This document shows positions 17,246 through 27,098 of a DNA stretch of 64,000 nucleotides, one piece after another. Within the stretch, counting starts at the first letter, position 1. Every line of letters starts with the position of its first letter. A program made the position numbers and the translations under genes. The DNA lies in NCBI RefSeq assembly GCF_017302275.1, contig NZ_JAFLDR010000013.1, forward strand, positions 1-64,000, written 5' to 3'. Under the pieces are notes generated by a model. It was not told the DNA's origin, did no database searches, and saw only the letters and a list, made by a program, of their open reading frames with translations. The DNA is from Sulfuritalea sp. GTDB taxonomy: Bacteria; Pseudomonadota; Gammaproteobacteria; Burkholderiales; Rhodocyclaceae.

Positions 17246-17713
17246 ATGGAAACCAAGCCGCCCCTGCCTCCATTCACCGCCGAAACCGCTGCGCAAAAGG
17301 TGCGCATGGCCGAGGACGCGTGGAATACCCGCGACCCCGACCGCGTGGTGCTGGTCTATACCGAGGACACGCGCTGGCGCAACCGCTCGGAATTTCCCGT
17401 CGGGCGCGCCGAGGTGCGGCAATTCCTGGTGCGCAAGTGGGCGAAGGAACTCGACTATCGCCTGATCAAGGAACTCTGGGCCTGCGCCGGAAACCGCATC
17501 GCCGTGCGCTTCGCCTACGAGTGGCACGACGATTCCGGACACTGGTACCGCTCCTACGGCAACGAGAACTGGGAGTTCAACGAGCAGGGCTTCATGATGC
17601 GCCGCTTCGCCAGCATCAACGACCTGCCGATCCGCGAATCTGACCGCAAGTTCTTCTGGCCGCTGGGCCGTCGCCCCGACGACCACCCGGGCCTGAGCGC
17701 GCTGGACCTGTAG
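17246..17713 (+). CDS. DUF1348 family (SnoaL/NTF2-like) protein
   Basis: 155 residues. [54 protein letters not shown] and the C-terminal [20 protein letters not shown] are typical of DUF1348, a small cone-shaped NTF2-like fold. The reaction is unknown; such proteins often bind or process small hydrophobic compounds. It faces a TetR gene over shared operators, so it is probably induced by the same ligand (inference). No signal peptide. Confidence 0.87.
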   Translation: METKPPLPPFTAETAAQKVRMAEDAWNTRDPDRVVLVYTEDTRWRNRSEFPVGRAEVRQFLVRKWAKELDYRLIKELWACAGNRIAVRFAYEWHDDSGHWYRSYGNENWEFNEQGFMMRRFASINDLPIRESDRKFFWPLGRRPDDHPGLSALDL

Positions 17714-17725
17714 GCAGCGCGGCTC

Positions 17726-17752
17726 GAAAGTCGGCGCCGGCGCCACGGCGCC
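17726..17752 (-). repeat. dispersed extragenic repeat, copy 7
   Basis: GAAAGTCGGCGCCGGCGCCA then CGGCGCC, reverse orientation, 12 bp after the DUF1348 stop. With the copy at 17794 it forms an inverted pair across the convergent gene ends. Confidence 0.6.
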
Positions 17753-17764
17753 ACGAGGGTGCCG

Positions 17765-18937
17765 TCAGTCAAGCAGCGCGGCGGTGCGGTAGTGCCGTTC
17801 CGCCAGCGCCGACTCTTGCAACTGGTCCAGCAGTTGCGCAAGGTCGACGTGGGCCGCCCGCGTCGGCCGCACCGCGATCGAAGTTTCCAGAAAGCTGCGC
17901 GCCTTGCCCCACAGTTGCTGCTCGCGGCATAGGCGCCCGAGGGTCAGCAGCAAGGCCTCGTCGCGCGGATGCTGGTGCAGCCATTTCTCGGCATGGGCGA
18001 TGCGCCCCAGCACGTCGCCGCCGCGGCAATCGGCGTAGGCCAGCACCAGCGTCGCATCCCAGTTTTCGTCGAGCGCATCCTCGATCACGCGTTGCGCTTC
18101 TCGGCAATCTCCCGCCGAGACAAGGGCGCGCGCCGCTTCGAGCGCCAGTGCGGGTTCGGCGCGATCGCCGTCGTCGAGTTCACGCCAGTAACGCATCAGT
18201 CCGGCGGGGTCGTCGCGCAGGCCGCGCAAGGCTTCGCGCAGGGCGCGACTGCGGATCGGCGCCGCCTGGTCGGCGCTCAACGCCTGGTGCTTCTCGAGCT
18301 GCCGCACCAGGCGCGCGACCTCGCGCCAGTTGCCCAGTCCCTGCTCGGCGCGCAAGGCCAGGCGCAGCGCGGCGATATGGCGGCCTTCGCTCGCGGCGAA
18401 CTGGCGCAGGGCATCGCTGGCATCCTCGAAGCGCCGTTCCTCCAGGGCGAACTCGGCTTCGACCATCAGGCGCGCCGCCCGCAGCCCGTCGCGGTCATGG
18501 TCGCGCACGCGCTGTGCCCATTCCTTGCTGCGCGCGACATCGCGCAAGGCGTGTGCCGCGCGCCAGCCGGCCAGCGCCAGCATGCCCGCCGCCGCGTCGT
18601 CGGCACCGGCCTTTTCGGCACAGCGCATGGCATGGCCATAGCGCCCTTCCTGGAGCAGGCGCCAGGCGTCGCGCTGTGCCTGCATGGATCGCTCCTCACG
18701 CCGCCGCCGGCGGAATTCGGCCACCGCGCGCGGCAGGCCAAGGGTATGGCTCACGGCACGCGCCAGCAGATAGATGACGACGAAGCCGACGGCGCAGAGC
18801 ATCAGGAACAGGTTCAGCGAAATCTCGGCGCGCCAGGGCGGCAACACCAGCAGCACGTAGCCTTCGTTGTAGCGCGCGGCAAGCGCCAGGCCGACCGCCA
18901 GCGCGGCCAGGATCAGCAGCCAGAACAGGGCGCGCAC
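17765..18937 (-). CDS. hemY: HemY-like membrane protein with tetratricopeptide region
   Basis: 390 residues. Two N-terminal membrane helices (MRALFWLLILAALAVGLALA and LFLMLCAVGFVVIYLLA) enclose the short PPWRAEISLNL segment typical of the HemY N-terminal domain. The rest is alpha-helical TPR-like repeat on the cytoplasmic side. Proteobacterial HemY of this type is tied to heme synthesis, but its exact role is unsettled; it is unrelated to the protoporphyrinogen oxidase of Bacillus. It follows hemX by 7 bp. Its last codons (SALAERHYRTAAL) coincide with a copy of the dispersed repeat. Confidence 0.85.
   Translation of the reverse strand: MRALFWLLILAALAVGLALAARYNEGYVLLVLPPWRAEISLNLFLMLCAVGFVVIYLLARAVSHTLGLPRAVAEFRRRRREERSMQAQRDAWRLLQEGRYGHAMRCAEKAGADDAAAGMLALAGWRAAHALRDVARSKEWAQRVRDHDRDGLRAARLMVEAEFALEERRFEDASDALRQFAASEGRHIAALRLALRAEQGLGNWREVARLVRQLEKHQALSADQAAPIRSRALREALRGLRDDPAGLMRYWRELDDGDRAEPALALEAARALVSAGDCREAQRVIEDALDENWDATLVLAYADCRGGDVLGRIAHAEKWLHQHPRDEALLLTLGRLCREQQLWGKARSFLETSIAVRPTRAAHVDLAQLLDQLQESALAERHYRTAALLD
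17794..17819 (+). repeat. dispersed extragenic repeat, copy 8, inside the hemY 3' end
   Basis: GCCGTTCCGCCAGCGCCGAC then TCTTGC. On the minus strand it encodes part of the HemY C-terminus (ESALAERH), so the reading frame ends inside the repeat zone. Confidence 0.6.
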
Positions 18938-18944
18938 CGCGTGC

Positions 18945-20039
18945 CTACCTGGCGGCCGCGCCGCCGCGGCGCTCGCCGGCGAACTTGAGGTTGCGCAGCG
19001 CGGTCAGGGTTTCGGCCAGACCCGGCAGGTCGAAGCCGACGTCGGTGGCAGCCAGCGCGGCGAGCGCCGCCTGCGCCGCCTGTACCGGCTTGGCGCGATT
19101 GTCGAAATAGCGCTCGAGTTGCTCGCGCGACTGGCGGATTTCCTCGCGATACACCTTGCCGTCTCGCTGCAGCAGCGCGAGGCGCGCGTTGAGCAGGCGC
19201 AGCTTGAGGTTTTCGCGCAGGAAGTAACTCTGGTTGGGTGCCAGCAGCGCCGGGTCGGTCTGATCGATGCGCTCGATGCGCACCAGTTGGCGGAACTCGC
19301 GCCACAAGTCGGCGCCAAGCTCACGCCAGTAGTCGACGCTGGCTGGCCTGCTGGCTGCCGCCGGTTTGGCGGCAACCGGTTTCGGCCGCTGCTCGTAGGC
19401 CAGCGGCAGGGTATCGACGGCGGCGACCACGCTTTCGATCTTCAGCGAGAGGCCACTGACGTTGGAACCGGGCGTTCCCTTCAGTCGCTCGATGTCACGC
19501 GCGATAAGTTTGCGCACCGGCAGGAACTGCGGCTGCGCCGAGCGCGCCAGGCGCGACTCGGCGCCCTGCAACGCGATCAGCGCAGCCTCGACGTTGCCGG
19601 CGAACTGCAGCTGTTGCATGGCGATCACCACCGCCTGCTCGACTTCCGCCAGCAGGCGCTCGTCACGTGTGCTGGACAGTTCCTGGTACATGGCTTCGAG
19701 CGCCACCGCCTGGCTCTGCGTCTCGGCAAGTTTCGCTTCGAGTACGGCAACCTTGGCCTGCAGCGCCGCCTGGGCCTCCTTGCCCTGCAGCGCCAGGCTG
19801 CGCCCTTCCCGGGCGACGGCATCGCCCTCGCCGAGGCGCCGCGCGAGTTCCTGCTGCAGATCCCTGACCTGGATGCGCGTATCGATCCATTGCGCGACGA
19901 CGATGACGATCGCGACCGCCGCCACGCGCAGCGCGGGACTGCGCCAGCGTTGCCGCCAGCCGCCGGTCATCGGGTCCTGGTCCGGGACCGGAGCAGGGGC
20001 CGACACCGCGGCTTGCTCAGTTTGTATCGGAGTTTCCAT
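18945..20039 (-). CDS. hemX: HemX-type membrane protein
   Basis: 364 residues. A proline-rich cytoplasmic tail, one membrane helix (ALRVAAVAIVIVVAQWI, about 36-52), a coiled coil (RIQVRDLQQELARRL... to about 130) and a periplasmic alpha domain containing DYWRELGADLWREFRQLVRI and NQSYFLRENLKLRLLNARLALL, both typical of HemX. It is often annotated as uroporphyrinogen-III C-methyltransferase but lacks the SAM-binding fold, so that activity is not supported. The start overlaps the hemD end by 23 bp. Confidence 0.87.
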   Translation of the reverse strand: METPIQTEQAAVSAPAPVPDQDPMTGGWRQRWRSPALRVAAVAIVIVVAQWIDTRIQVRDLQQELARRLGEGDAVAREGRSLALQGKEAQAALQAKVAVLEAKLAETQSQAVALEAMYQELSSTRDERLLAEVEQAVVIAMQQLQFAGNVEAALIALQGAESRLARSAQPQFLPVRKLIARDIERLKGTPGSNVSGLSLKIESVVAAVDTLPLAYEQRPKPVAAKPAAASRPASVDYWRELGADLWREFRQLVRIERIDQTDPALLAPNQSYFLRENLKLRLLNARLALLQRDGKVYREEIRQSREQLERYFDNRAKPVQAAQAALAALAATDVGFDLPGLAETLTALRNLKFAGERRGGAAAR

Positions 20040-20811
20040 GGGAAGCGAAGTATTGCATGAGTCCGGCCATCAATCCGTCATCGCCGGGACCGGTAGTAAT
20101 CACCCGCGTCAGGCCGAGCGTCTGCGCCTGTTCGGCGATGCGCAGGTGCGGCACGAAGGCCGGCGTTTTCTTCAGCCAGGCCTGGCCGAGGCGACCGACC
20201 ATCTCGAAAAAATTGCGCAGGCCTTCGCTGCTGGTCAGCGTTACTGCGTCGAGCCGACCCTCCTCCCACAGCCTGAGCAGGGGCGCCGGATCGAGTTGCG
20301 GCCGGGCACGGTGGTAGCAGGTCACGTATTCGATGCTGGCGCCGCGCGCCTTCAATGTGTCACCGAGCACTTCGCGGCCGCCATCGCCGCGGAAGACCAC
20401 CACCCGACGGCTGCGCACGTCGATCAGTTCGGGCAGTTCCAGCAGGGCTTCCGAGTCGAAGCGCAGGGGCGGCGACATGACGTCGCGGATGCCGTGTCGC
20501 GCCAGTTCCCGCTCGCTGCTCTTGCCCAGCGCGGCAACGCGCAGCCCTGGCGGCCAGGCGCGGTGGCGCAGCACGACGGCCAGCGCGCGTTCGATCGCAT
20601 TGGGGCTGACGAATACCGCGAGGTCGAAGCTCTCCAGCCGGATCGCCACGTCGAGCAGCGGCGCCTGGTCCTCGATGTCACGGATCTCCAGCACAGGATA
20701 TAGCACCGGCACGGCACCGGCATCGGCCAGCGCCGTCGCGAAGTGCGCCGCCTGACCCGCCGGGCGCGTGACCACGACATGGCGACCGGCCAAGGACACG
20801 CTAACGCTCAT
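20017..20811 (-). CDS. hemD: uroporphyrinogen-III synthase
   Basis: 264 residues from MSVSVSLAGRHVVVTRP. Conserved features of this variable family are VVVTRPAGQA, FVSPNAIERA, VAALGKSSERELARHG, VVFRGDGGREVLGDTL, YHRARP and LTSSEGLRNFFEM. It closes hydroxymethylbilane with inversion of ring D. The ATG at 20811 is preferred because the longer frame adds unconserved hydrophobic and aromatic residues. It follows hemC by 222 bp, an unusually wide gap for this operon. Confidence 0.9.
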   Translation of the reverse strand: MSVSVSLAGRHVVVTRPAGQAAHFATALADAGAVPVLYPVLEIRDIEDQAPLLDVAIRLESFDLAVFVSPNAIERALAVVLRHRAWPPGLRVAALGKSSERELARHGIRDVMSPPLRFDSEALLELPELIDVRSRRVVVFRGDGGREVLGDTLKARGASIEYVTCYHRARPQLDPAPLLRLWEEGRLDAVTLTSSEGLRNFFEMVGRLGQAWLKKTPAFVPHLRIAEQAQTLGLTRVITTGPGDDGLMAGLMQYFASHGNSDTN

Positions 20812-20885
20812 GGATGGCGCCGGGATCCACCCGCCGATGATGAAATACGCGAAAGGCGAATTAAAGGCCCCCCACCACCGTTCCA

Positions 20886-20971
20886 CGGCCAGCCCTGCAT
20901 GGCTGGCCGGCGTCGGCGGCGCGAAGCGGTGCTTCGCGAAACCCCGCCTGCGCCCCCTTCCCAGGGCGGGG
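20886..20971. other. two hairpins in the hemC-hemD gap
   Basis: CGGCCAGCC-N6-GGCTGGCCG (20886-20909) is a perfect 9-bp stem. CCCCGCC (20942-20948) pairs with GGCGGGG (20965-20971) around a 16-nt loop. No T-run follows on either strand, so they are not classical terminators; they may be a processing or attenuation site between hemC and hemD. Confidence 0.5.
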
Positions 20972-21033
20972 CTATTAACCAGCTCGCTCCGCTCGAAAAT
21001 CGCCGCTGACTTCGTTGGCAGCGTTGTTTCACA

Positions 21034-21984
21034 TTAACTGCCCAGCGCGGCGAGGATTTCGGCGGCCCCCTGGCGACGCAGTTCGTTGGCCAGCGCCAGT
21101 CCGAGCGCCTCGGGATCGGCGGCACTGCCGACCAGTTCGGCGTGGGCCATGCGCGTGCCATCGGGCGAGGCGACGAAACCGCGCAGGAAAACGCTGCCCT
21201 CCCGCATTTCCGCGTAAGCGCCCAGCGGCACTTCGCAACTGCCGGCCAGCGCGCGCGACACGGCGCGTTCGGCGCGCACGCAGGCGGCGGTCGGCGGATG
21301 GTTGAGCGGCGCCAGCCAGGCCGCGACGTCGGCGCGCGAGGCCAGCGCCTCGATGCCCAGCGCCCCCTGCCCGGCGGCCGGCAGCGAATCCTCGGCCGCC
21401 AGCACGGCACGGATGCGCTGGCCGAGGCCGAGCCGCTTGAGGCCGGCGGCGGCGAGGATGATGGCGTCGAACTGGCCTTCGTCGAGCTTGCGCAGGCGGG
21501 TATCGAGGTTGCCGCGCAATGGCGTCACGGCGAGGTAGGGATGGCGCGCATGCAACTGGGCTTCGCGGCGCAGGCTGGAGGTGCCTACCACTGCGCCGGG
21601 CGGCATGTCGTCGAGGCTCGAATACTTGCTCGACACCAGCGCATCGAGCGGTAGCTCGCGCGGGCCGATGGCCACCAGCGCGAACTCCGGTTCCATCTGC
21701 ATCGGCACGTCCTTCATCGAATGCACGGCCAGGTCGGCCGAGCCGTCCAGCAGCGCGGCTTCCAGTTCCTTGACGAACAGGCCCTTGCCGCCCACCTTGG
21801 ACAGGGGCCGGTCAAGAATCTGGTCGCCGCGCGTGGTCATGCCGTTGAGCACCACCTCGCAGCCCGGATACAAAGCGCGCAGCAGGCTCTGCACGTGTTC
21901 GGCCTGCCACAGGGCGAGGCGGGATTCGCGCGTGGCGATGACGATGCGCCGGGGCGCGGATGAAGAGGAATTGGCAGGATTCAC
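21034..21984 (-). CDS. hemC: hydroxymethylbilane synthase
   Basis: About 316 residues. [89 protein letters not shown] and GQGALGIE are diagnostic. It joins four porphobilinogens on a dipyrromethane cofactor. The start is uncertain: the GTG at 21984 gives a sensible N-terminus ([20 protein letters not shown]) but has no clear ribosome site, and an ATG at 22056 would add 24 poorly conserved residues. First gene of hemC-hemD-hemX-hemY. Confidence 0.93.
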   Translation of the reverse strand: MNPANSSSSAPRRIVIATRESRLALWQAEHVQSLLRALYPGCEVVLNGMTTRGDQILDRPLSKVGGKGLFVKELEAALLDGSADLAVHSMKDVPMQMEPEFALVAIGPRELPLDALVSSKYSSLDDMPPGAVVGTSSLRREAQLHARHPYLAVTPLRGNLDTRLRKLDEGQFDAIILAAAGLKRLGLGQRIRAVLAAEDSLPAAGQGALGIEALASRADVAAWLAPLNHPPTAACVRAERAVSRALAGSCEVPLGAYAEMREGSVFLRGFVASPDGTRMAHAELVGSAADPEALGLALANELRRQGAAEILAALGS

Positions 21985-22176
21985 GGAAGGGTCCAAGGAT
22001 GCAGGAAGGAAAAGCGCTGCCGGGCACCGCTCGCCAACCGGCCGCGCCAGCCCCATGCAGCAGCATGATTTTGCGGGCGATTCTAGCAGCCAGCCGGACG
22101 CTCCGGGCACGCCCGGGGCGGCAGTCGCCAGCTGCCTGCCGGGTCGATGTGGTCGCGGCCCGGCCCTTCGTGAACG

Positions 22177-22197
22177 AAAAAGCCGCCCGCCGGCGGC
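22177..22197 (-). terminator. intrinsic terminator of the peptidase gene
   Basis: On the minus strand GCCGCC-N4-GGCGGC is followed by five T. It lies 23 bp after the stop of the minus-strand gene at 22220. Confidence 0.7.
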
Positions 22198-22219
22198 CGT
22201 GAAACGAAGACCGCGGCTA

Positions 22220-23176
22220 TCAGCCGGCGCTCGGCCTTGCCAGCGATGCACTCTCCACCCAGCGCTTGATGCGGTTGGCGTCGCCGATGCGGGTCAGCTT
22301 GCCCCAAGAATCGAGCAGCACGATGATGATCGGCTTGTTGTTGAACCACGCTTGCATTACCAGGCATTTTCCCGCTTCGTTGATGTAGCCGGTCTTGGAC
22401 AGGCCGATATCCCAGGTCGGGCTCTTGACCAGGGTATTGGTATTGCGGAATTGCTGCTGGCGCCCGGCAATGATGAATTCGCCGTCCGAAGTCGTCGAGA
22501 ATTCGCGGATCAGCGGGTAGTGGTGGGCGGCATCGACCAGTTTGGCGAGGTCACGCGGGCTCGACACGTTGGCGGCCGTCAGTCCGGTGGCATCCTGGAA
22601 ACGCGTATCGGACAGGCCCAGGGACTGCGCCTTCTGGTTCATCGCGGCGACGAATGCCTCGCGCCCGCCCGGATAGTGGCGCGACAGGGCGGATGCGGCG
22701 CGGTTTTCGGAAGACATCAGGGCCAGGCGCAGCATTTCCTCGCGGGCCAGCAAGGTACCTATCTTGAGTCGCGAGCGGGTGCCCTTGAGGGTATCGACAT
22801 CCTCGTCGCCGATGGCCAGCACTTCGGCGAGGTCGGGCTTCGCATCCAGCACGACCATCGCCGTCATCAGCTTGGTGATCGACGCGATGGGCAGGACGGC
22901 ATCCGGATTCTTCTGGAACAGTATCGCGCCCGTGGTCTGGTCCTGTACCATCACCGCGGAAGAATTCAGGGCCAGTTGACCCGGATCACCCTTGGGTTCC
23001 ACCTGGCGCGACGCTTTGGTCCGCGCCAGCTTGCCGGGTTTGAACTGCGCTGCCACGCGTTGCGCCTTCTTCTTGGTTGCAACAGGCTTCTTCTTCGCCG
23101 TCGACGCGGCCTCGACAGGCGTGGCGCCGATCCCGACCAGCGTCGCAGCAATCACCACCATCAATGCTTTTTTCAT
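22220..23176 (-). CDS. pbpG: D-alanyl-D-alanine endopeptidase (PBP7/PbpG type)
   Basis: 318 residues. A signal peptide ([20 protein letters not shown], cleavage near VEA) and a Lys/Ala-rich linker (about 25-60) precede a serine peptidase S11 domain. The three active-site motifs are present: SITK (Ser99-Lys102), SEN (156-158) and KTG (261-263). It acts in the periplasm, cutting D-Ala-meso-DAP cross-links in peptidoglycan. Length and lack of a C-terminal amphipathic anchor favour PBP7 over DacA types. The ATG at 23176 follows GGGAG. Confidence 0.88.
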   Translation of the reverse strand: MKKALMVVIAATLVGIGATPVEAASTAKKKPVATKKKAQRVAAQFKPGKLARTKASRQVEPKGDPGQLALNSSAVMVQDQTTGAILFQKNPDAVLPIASITKLMTAMVVLDAKPDLAEVLAIGDEDVDTLKGTRSRLKIGTLLAREEMLRLALMSSENRAASALSRHYPGGREAFVAAMNQKAQSLGLSDTRFQDATGLTAANVSSPRDLAKLVDAAHHYPLIREFSTTSDGEFIIAGRQQQFRNTNTLVKSPTWDIGLSKTGYINEAGKCLVMQAWFNNKPIIIVLLDSWGKLTRIGDANRIKRWVESASLARPSAG

Positions 23177-23294
23177 GGAAATGCCGCTCCCTGCAATGAA
23201 ACGATTGTAGCAGACGATACCCCTTACGCAACAAGTTGTATCGACAGTTCCCGTGCGAAATAAAGGGCTTGCGCCATGAGATTCAACTTGAATA

Positions 23295-24431
23295 TCAAGT
23301 TATGTCAAGAAATTGCAGCACTTCGTCGCGCCGCGCCATCGTATCGGCATGGCCAAGCTCGATCAGTGCACGCGTGTAAGCTTGCTCGAACAACAAATAG
23401 CTGGTCAGCGCGCCTCCGTTCTGGTTCATCGCGCCGATACCGCGCAGCAGCATGCGCACCGCCCACGGCAGGGAACGCGCATGACGCGCCGCCAGGTGGT
23501 CGAGGCGTTGTGACGGGGCGATGACCAGCACGTCGATCGGACGCAGCGCCACCGCCCCTTCCCGCCGCACCGTTTCCGGAATCAGTTCCAGGGTGCGATT
23601 GATGCGGCTCATCCGCTCCAGATCGACCGACATGCTGTCAAGAAAGATGCTGGACAGAGCATGGCCGGCGATCTGGGCCAGCGACGGGTAGGTCCTGCCC
23701 GCGGGTCGCGCATTTTCGTCGGCCAGGCGCCCGGCGCCAATTACCAGGATCTTGTCGGCGCCGAGGTGGATCGCCGGCGACACCGGCGCCACCTGGCGCA
23801 TCGAGCCGTCACCGAACCACTCCCGATTGAGATGCACGGCGGGAAAAATGAAGGGAATCGCGCTCGACGCCATCAGGTGATCGAGGGTTATCGCGGCTGG
23901 CGCCCCGATGCGCTGGCTGCGTCGCCAGCCTTCGAGGCCGGCGCGCCCCTGGAAAAAACTCACGCTCTGTCCCGAGGAATAGCCGGAACAGGTGATGCTG
24001 ACCGAATGCAGGGCGCCGCTTTCGATGGCCTGCGCGATGCGGCCGAAGTCGAGGCCTTCGCCCAGCAGGCGCCGCAGCGGCGAGTTGTCGAGCAAGGAGC
24101 GCGGCGCGCGGCGGGTCAACCACCCCAGAGCCAGCGTCGACAACCAGCGCGCACCGGCAAGCCCGATGCCGGCCGGATCGGCCCGATAGACCTGGTAAGC
24201 GCTGAAGTTTTCCCAGACCTGCAGCAGATTGTCCACACCGGCGCCGAAATCCTCGGCCCAGACCGCCATCGACGCCGCGTTGATAGCGCCCGCCGATGTG
24301 CCGCAGAGGATGGGAAACGGATTGCGGCGCGGTTCCGGAAGCAGTTCGCGGATGGCCTTCAGCACCCCGGCCTGGTAGCCCGCCCGCGCACCGCCCCCGG
24401 TAAGGATCAGGGCGGTGCGCGTTTGGTCCAT
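23295..24431 (-). CDS. patatin-like phospholipase
   Basis: 378 residues. Oxyanion loop GGGARAGYQAG (12-22), nucleophile elbow GTSAG (44-48, Ser46) and catalytic DGS motif (FGDGSMRQ) of the patatin fold. It would hydrolyse acyl esters of phospholipids. No signal peptide, so cytoplasmic or membrane-associated. RLA (GAGRL) and RINRTLEL segments are shared with the bacterial DUF3734-lacking patatins. It lies 57 bp downstream of maeB on the same strand. Confidence 0.88.
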   Translation of the reverse strand: MDQTRTALILTGGGARAGYQAGVLKAIRELLPEPRRNPFPILCGTSAGAINAASMAVWAEDFGAGVDNLLQVWENFSAYQVYRADPAGIGLAGARWLSTLALGWLTRRAPRSLLDNSPLRRLLGEGLDFGRIAQAIESGALHSVSITCSGYSSGQSVSFFQGRAGLEGWRRSQRIGAPAAITLDHLMASSAIPFIFPAVHLNREWFGDGSMRQVAPVSPAIHLGADKILVIGAGRLADENARPAGRTYPSLAQIAGHALSSIFLDSMSVDLERMSRINRTLELIPETVRREGAVALRPIDVLVIAPSQRLDHLAARHARSLPWAVRMLLRGIGAMNQNGGALTSYLLFEQAYTRALIELGHADTMARRDEVLQFLDIT

Positions 24432-24488
24432 CCGACGCGCGCCTTCAGGCGCCGACGCCGACGCGCGGGTGCCGGGAGCGCGACATGT

Positions 24489-26765
24489 TCAGGCCGAACC
24501 CCGGGTCTGCGCCTCAACCGAGAGCAGGGCGGTGACGTTGACGATGCGGCGGACGGTCGCGGTCGGCGTCAGGACATGCACCGGGCGCGCCGCGCCGAGC
24601 AGCATCGGGCCGACGGTGAGGCCATCGCCGGCCGAGGTCTTGAGCAGGTTGAAGGCGATGTTGGCCGCGTCCAGCGTCGGCATGATCAGCAGGTTGGCCT
24701 GCCCCGTCAGCGTCGAGTTGGGGAAAACCTGGCGCCGGATCTCGGCCGAAAGCGCCGTGTCGCCGTGCATCTCGCCATCGACTTCGAGCTCCGGCGCTGT
24801 CTTGCGCAGGATTTCCAGGGCACGCCGCATCTTGATCGCGGTCGGCGTGTCCTCGGCGCCGAAGTTGGAATGCGACAGCAGCGCGGCACGCGGCGTCAGG
24901 CCGAAGCGGCGCACTTCCTCGGCGCCCAGGCGCGTCAGTTCCGCCAACTGCTCGGCGCTCGGGTCGTAGTTGATATAGGTGTCGCCGATGAACAGCGTGC
25001 GCTTGGGCAGCACCAGCATGTTCATGGCGTAGAAATGCTCGATCCCCGGCTTGCGGCCGATCACGTCCTCGATATAGCGCAAGTGCTGCGAGTGCTTGCC
25101 GAAGGTGCCGCAGAGGATGCCATCGGCGTAGTTGTGGCGCAACAGCATGGCGCCGATCAGCGTGGTGCGGCGGCGCATCTCGCGCTTGGCGTATTCGATG
25201 CCGACGCCCTTGCGGCAGGTCAGCTCGTAGTAGTCCTGCCACAGCTCCTTGTAGCGCGGATCGGAATCCGGATTGACCAGCTCGAAATGCTCGCCGGCGC
25301 GGATGCGCAGGCCATAACGCGTGATGCGCTGGCCGACCACCTCGGGGCGCCCGATCAGGATCGGCTTCGCCAGCCCTTCGTCGACCACGGTCTGGGCGGC
25401 GCGCAGCACGCGCTCGTCCTCGCCTTCGCAGAAGACGATGCGCGCCGGCGCCTTCTTGGCCGTGGCGAACACCGGGCGCATCAGGAGGCCGGTGTGGTAG
25501 ACGAAATCGTTGAGCTTGTCGCGATAGCGCTCCATGTCCTCGATCGGACGCGTGGCAACGCCGGAATCCATCGCCGCCTTGGCCACGGCCGGCGCGACCT
25601 TGATGATCAGGCGCGGATCGAAAGGCTTGGGGATCAGGTATTCGGGGCCGAAGGCGAGATCCTCGGTGCCATAGGCGGCGGTGACCACCTCGGACTGCTC
25701 GGCATGCGCCAGTTCGGCAATGGCGCGCACGGCGGCGACCTTCATCGCCTCGTTGATGGTGGTGGCGCCAACGTCGAGCGCGCCGCGGAACATGAAGGGG
25801 AAGCACAGCACGTTGTTGACCTGGTTCGGATAGTCCGAGCGGCCGGTACCGATGATCGCGTCCGGCCGCACGGCCTTGGCCTGCTCGGGCCGGATCTCGG
25901 GGTCGGGATTGGCCATGGCGAGGATGATCGGGTCGCGCGCCATGGTCTTGACCATCTCGGGCTTCAACACGTCGGCCGTGGACAGGCCCATGAAGACATC
26001 GGCATCGGGCATGGCGTCGCCCAGGCTGCGCGCGTCGGTCTTCTGCGCGTAGCGCGCCTTGGACGGATCGAGATTCTCGCGTCCGGTGTGGATCACGCCC
26101 TTGCTGTCGACGGCGTAGACATTATTCGGATCGAGGCCCAGGCTGACCAGCAGGTCGAGGCAGGCGATCGCGGCGGCGCCGGCGCCGGAACAGACCAGCT
26201 TGACCTTGGCGATGTCCTTGTTCACCACGCGCAGGCCGTTGAGCACCGCGGCGGCGGCGATGATGGCCGTGCCGTGCTGGTCGTCATGGAAGACCGGAAT
26301 CTTCATGCGCTCGCGCAGCTTGGATTCGACGTAGAAGCACTCCGGCGCCTTGATGTCTTCGAGATTGATGCCGCCGAAGGTCGGCTCCAGCGAGGCGATG
26401 ATGTCCACCAGCTTGTCCGGATCGTTCTCCGCTACCTCGATGTCGAACACGTCGATGCCGGCGAACTTCTTGAACAGCACGCCCTTGCCTTCCATCACCG
26501 GCTTGCCGGCCAGCGGGCCGATGTTGCCCAGCCCGAGCACCGCCGTGCCATTGCTGATCACCGCGACCAGATTGCCGCGCGAGGTATAGAGCGCGGCAGT
26601 GGACGGGTCGCGCACGATTTCGTCGCAGGCTGCCGCGACGCCGGGGGAATAGGCGAGCGAAAGGTCGGCCTGGTTGGTCAGGGCCTTGGTCGGCGTGACC
26701 GCGATCTTGCCGGGCTGGGGGTAGAGGTGATATTCCAGCGCCGCGGCGCGGAGACGTTCGTCCAT
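24489..26765 (-). CDS. maeB: NADP-dependent malic enzyme with phosphotransacetylase-like domain
   Basis: 758 residues, the long MaeB form. The malic enzyme domain (1 to about 425) carries [48 protein letters not shown] and the nucleotide-binding [13 protein letters not shown]. The C-terminal domain (about 430-758) is phosphotransacetylase-like ([32 protein letters not shown]); it usually regulates the enzyme by acetyl-CoA rather than acting as a transferase. It turns malate into pyruvate, CO2 and NADPH. AGGAG lies 6 nt before the ATG at 26765. Divergent from pckG, another C4/C3 node enzyme. Confidence 0.93.
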   Translation of the reverse strand: MDERLRAAALEYHLYPQPGKIAVTPTKALTNQADLSLAYSPGVAAACDEIVRDPSTAALYTSRGNLVAVISNGTAVLGLGNIGPLAGKPVMEGKGVLFKKFAGIDVFDIEVAENDPDKLVDIIASLEPTFGGINLEDIKAPECFYVESKLRERMKIPVFHDDQHGTAIIAAAAVLNGLRVVNKDIAKVKLVCSGAGAAAIACLDLLVSLGLDPNNVYAVDSKGVIHTGRENLDPSKARYAQKTDARSLGDAMPDADVFMGLSTADVLKPEMVKTMARDPIILAMANPDPEIRPEQAKAVRPDAIIGTGRSDYPNQVNNVLCFPFMFRGALDVGATTINEAMKVAAVRAIAELAHAEQSEVVTAAYGTEDLAFGPEYLIPKPFDPRLIIKVAPAVAKAAMDSGVATRPIEDMERYRDKLNDFVYHTGLLMRPVFATAKKAPARIVFCEGEDERVLRAAQTVVDEGLAKPILIGRPEVVGQRITRYGLRIRAGEHFELVNPDSDPRYKELWQDYYELTCRKGVGIEYAKREMRRRTTLIGAMLLRHNYADGILCGTFGKHSQHLRYIEDVIGRKPGIEHFYAMNMLVLPKRTLFIGDTYINYDPSAEQLAELTRLGAEEVRRFGLTPRAALLSHSNFGAEDTPTAIKMRRALEILRKTAPELEVDGEMHGDTALSAEIRRQVFPNSTLTGQANLLIMPTLDAANIAFNLLKTSAGDGLTVGPMLLGAARPVHVLTPTATVRRIVNVTALLSVEAQTRGSA

Positions 26766-27098
26766 GTTTGCTCCTGAGGGTCTTTTGAATGTAGGCCGAT
26801 TCTAGCGCCGTGTCGTCAGCGCCGACTCCTGGGCAAACCGGCGCTTTCACGTCGCAATTCAATTCCGTAGCTCGCCGTCGGGGCGAAAATTCCCATCATC
26901 CGCGCGGCTTGAAGGCTGATTGCTGCCGCCAGCGCGTAACGTGGCGCTTTCGATTGTGGGATAATGTGACTTTATGTTTGCTCCGCCACATGGGCCACCC
27001 TGCCCTCCGTTGCGGACTGCCGGAAGCCCCGCCGATCCCTCCCCCGGATCGCCCGGCCGGCCGGCGCGAGTTCAATTCAGAATGGAGAAGATCGCGTC
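26766..27098. other. 333-bp maeB-pckG intergenic region
   Basis: It holds one dispersed repeat copy (26807-26834), GC-rich sequence, and a GATAAT hexamer near 26961 that could be a -10 element without a good -35. Both flanking genes must be promoted from here. I see no small gene or RNA. Confidence 0.5.
26807..26834 (+). repeat. dispersed extragenic repeat, copy 9
   Basis: GCCGTGTCGTCAGCGCCGAC then TCCTGGGC, one mismatch to the core, 41 bp upstream of the maeB start. Confidence 0.6.

Noticed and set aside
19306..19330. AAGTCGGCGCCAAGCTCACG in hemX as a dispersed repeat copy
   Set aside because: It lies within conserved HemX codons (GADLWRE) and lacks the ACGGC end, so chance codon use explains it.
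18945..20039. Calling HemX an active uroporphyrinogen-III methyltransferase
   Set aside because: The protein is a single-span coiled-coil protein without a SAM-binding fold.
23661..26777. 1038-codon plus-strand frame opposite patatin and maeB
   Set aside because: Antisense shadow: both minus-strand genes carry full sets of family motifs, while this frame shows only His/Asp/Arg-rich composition.
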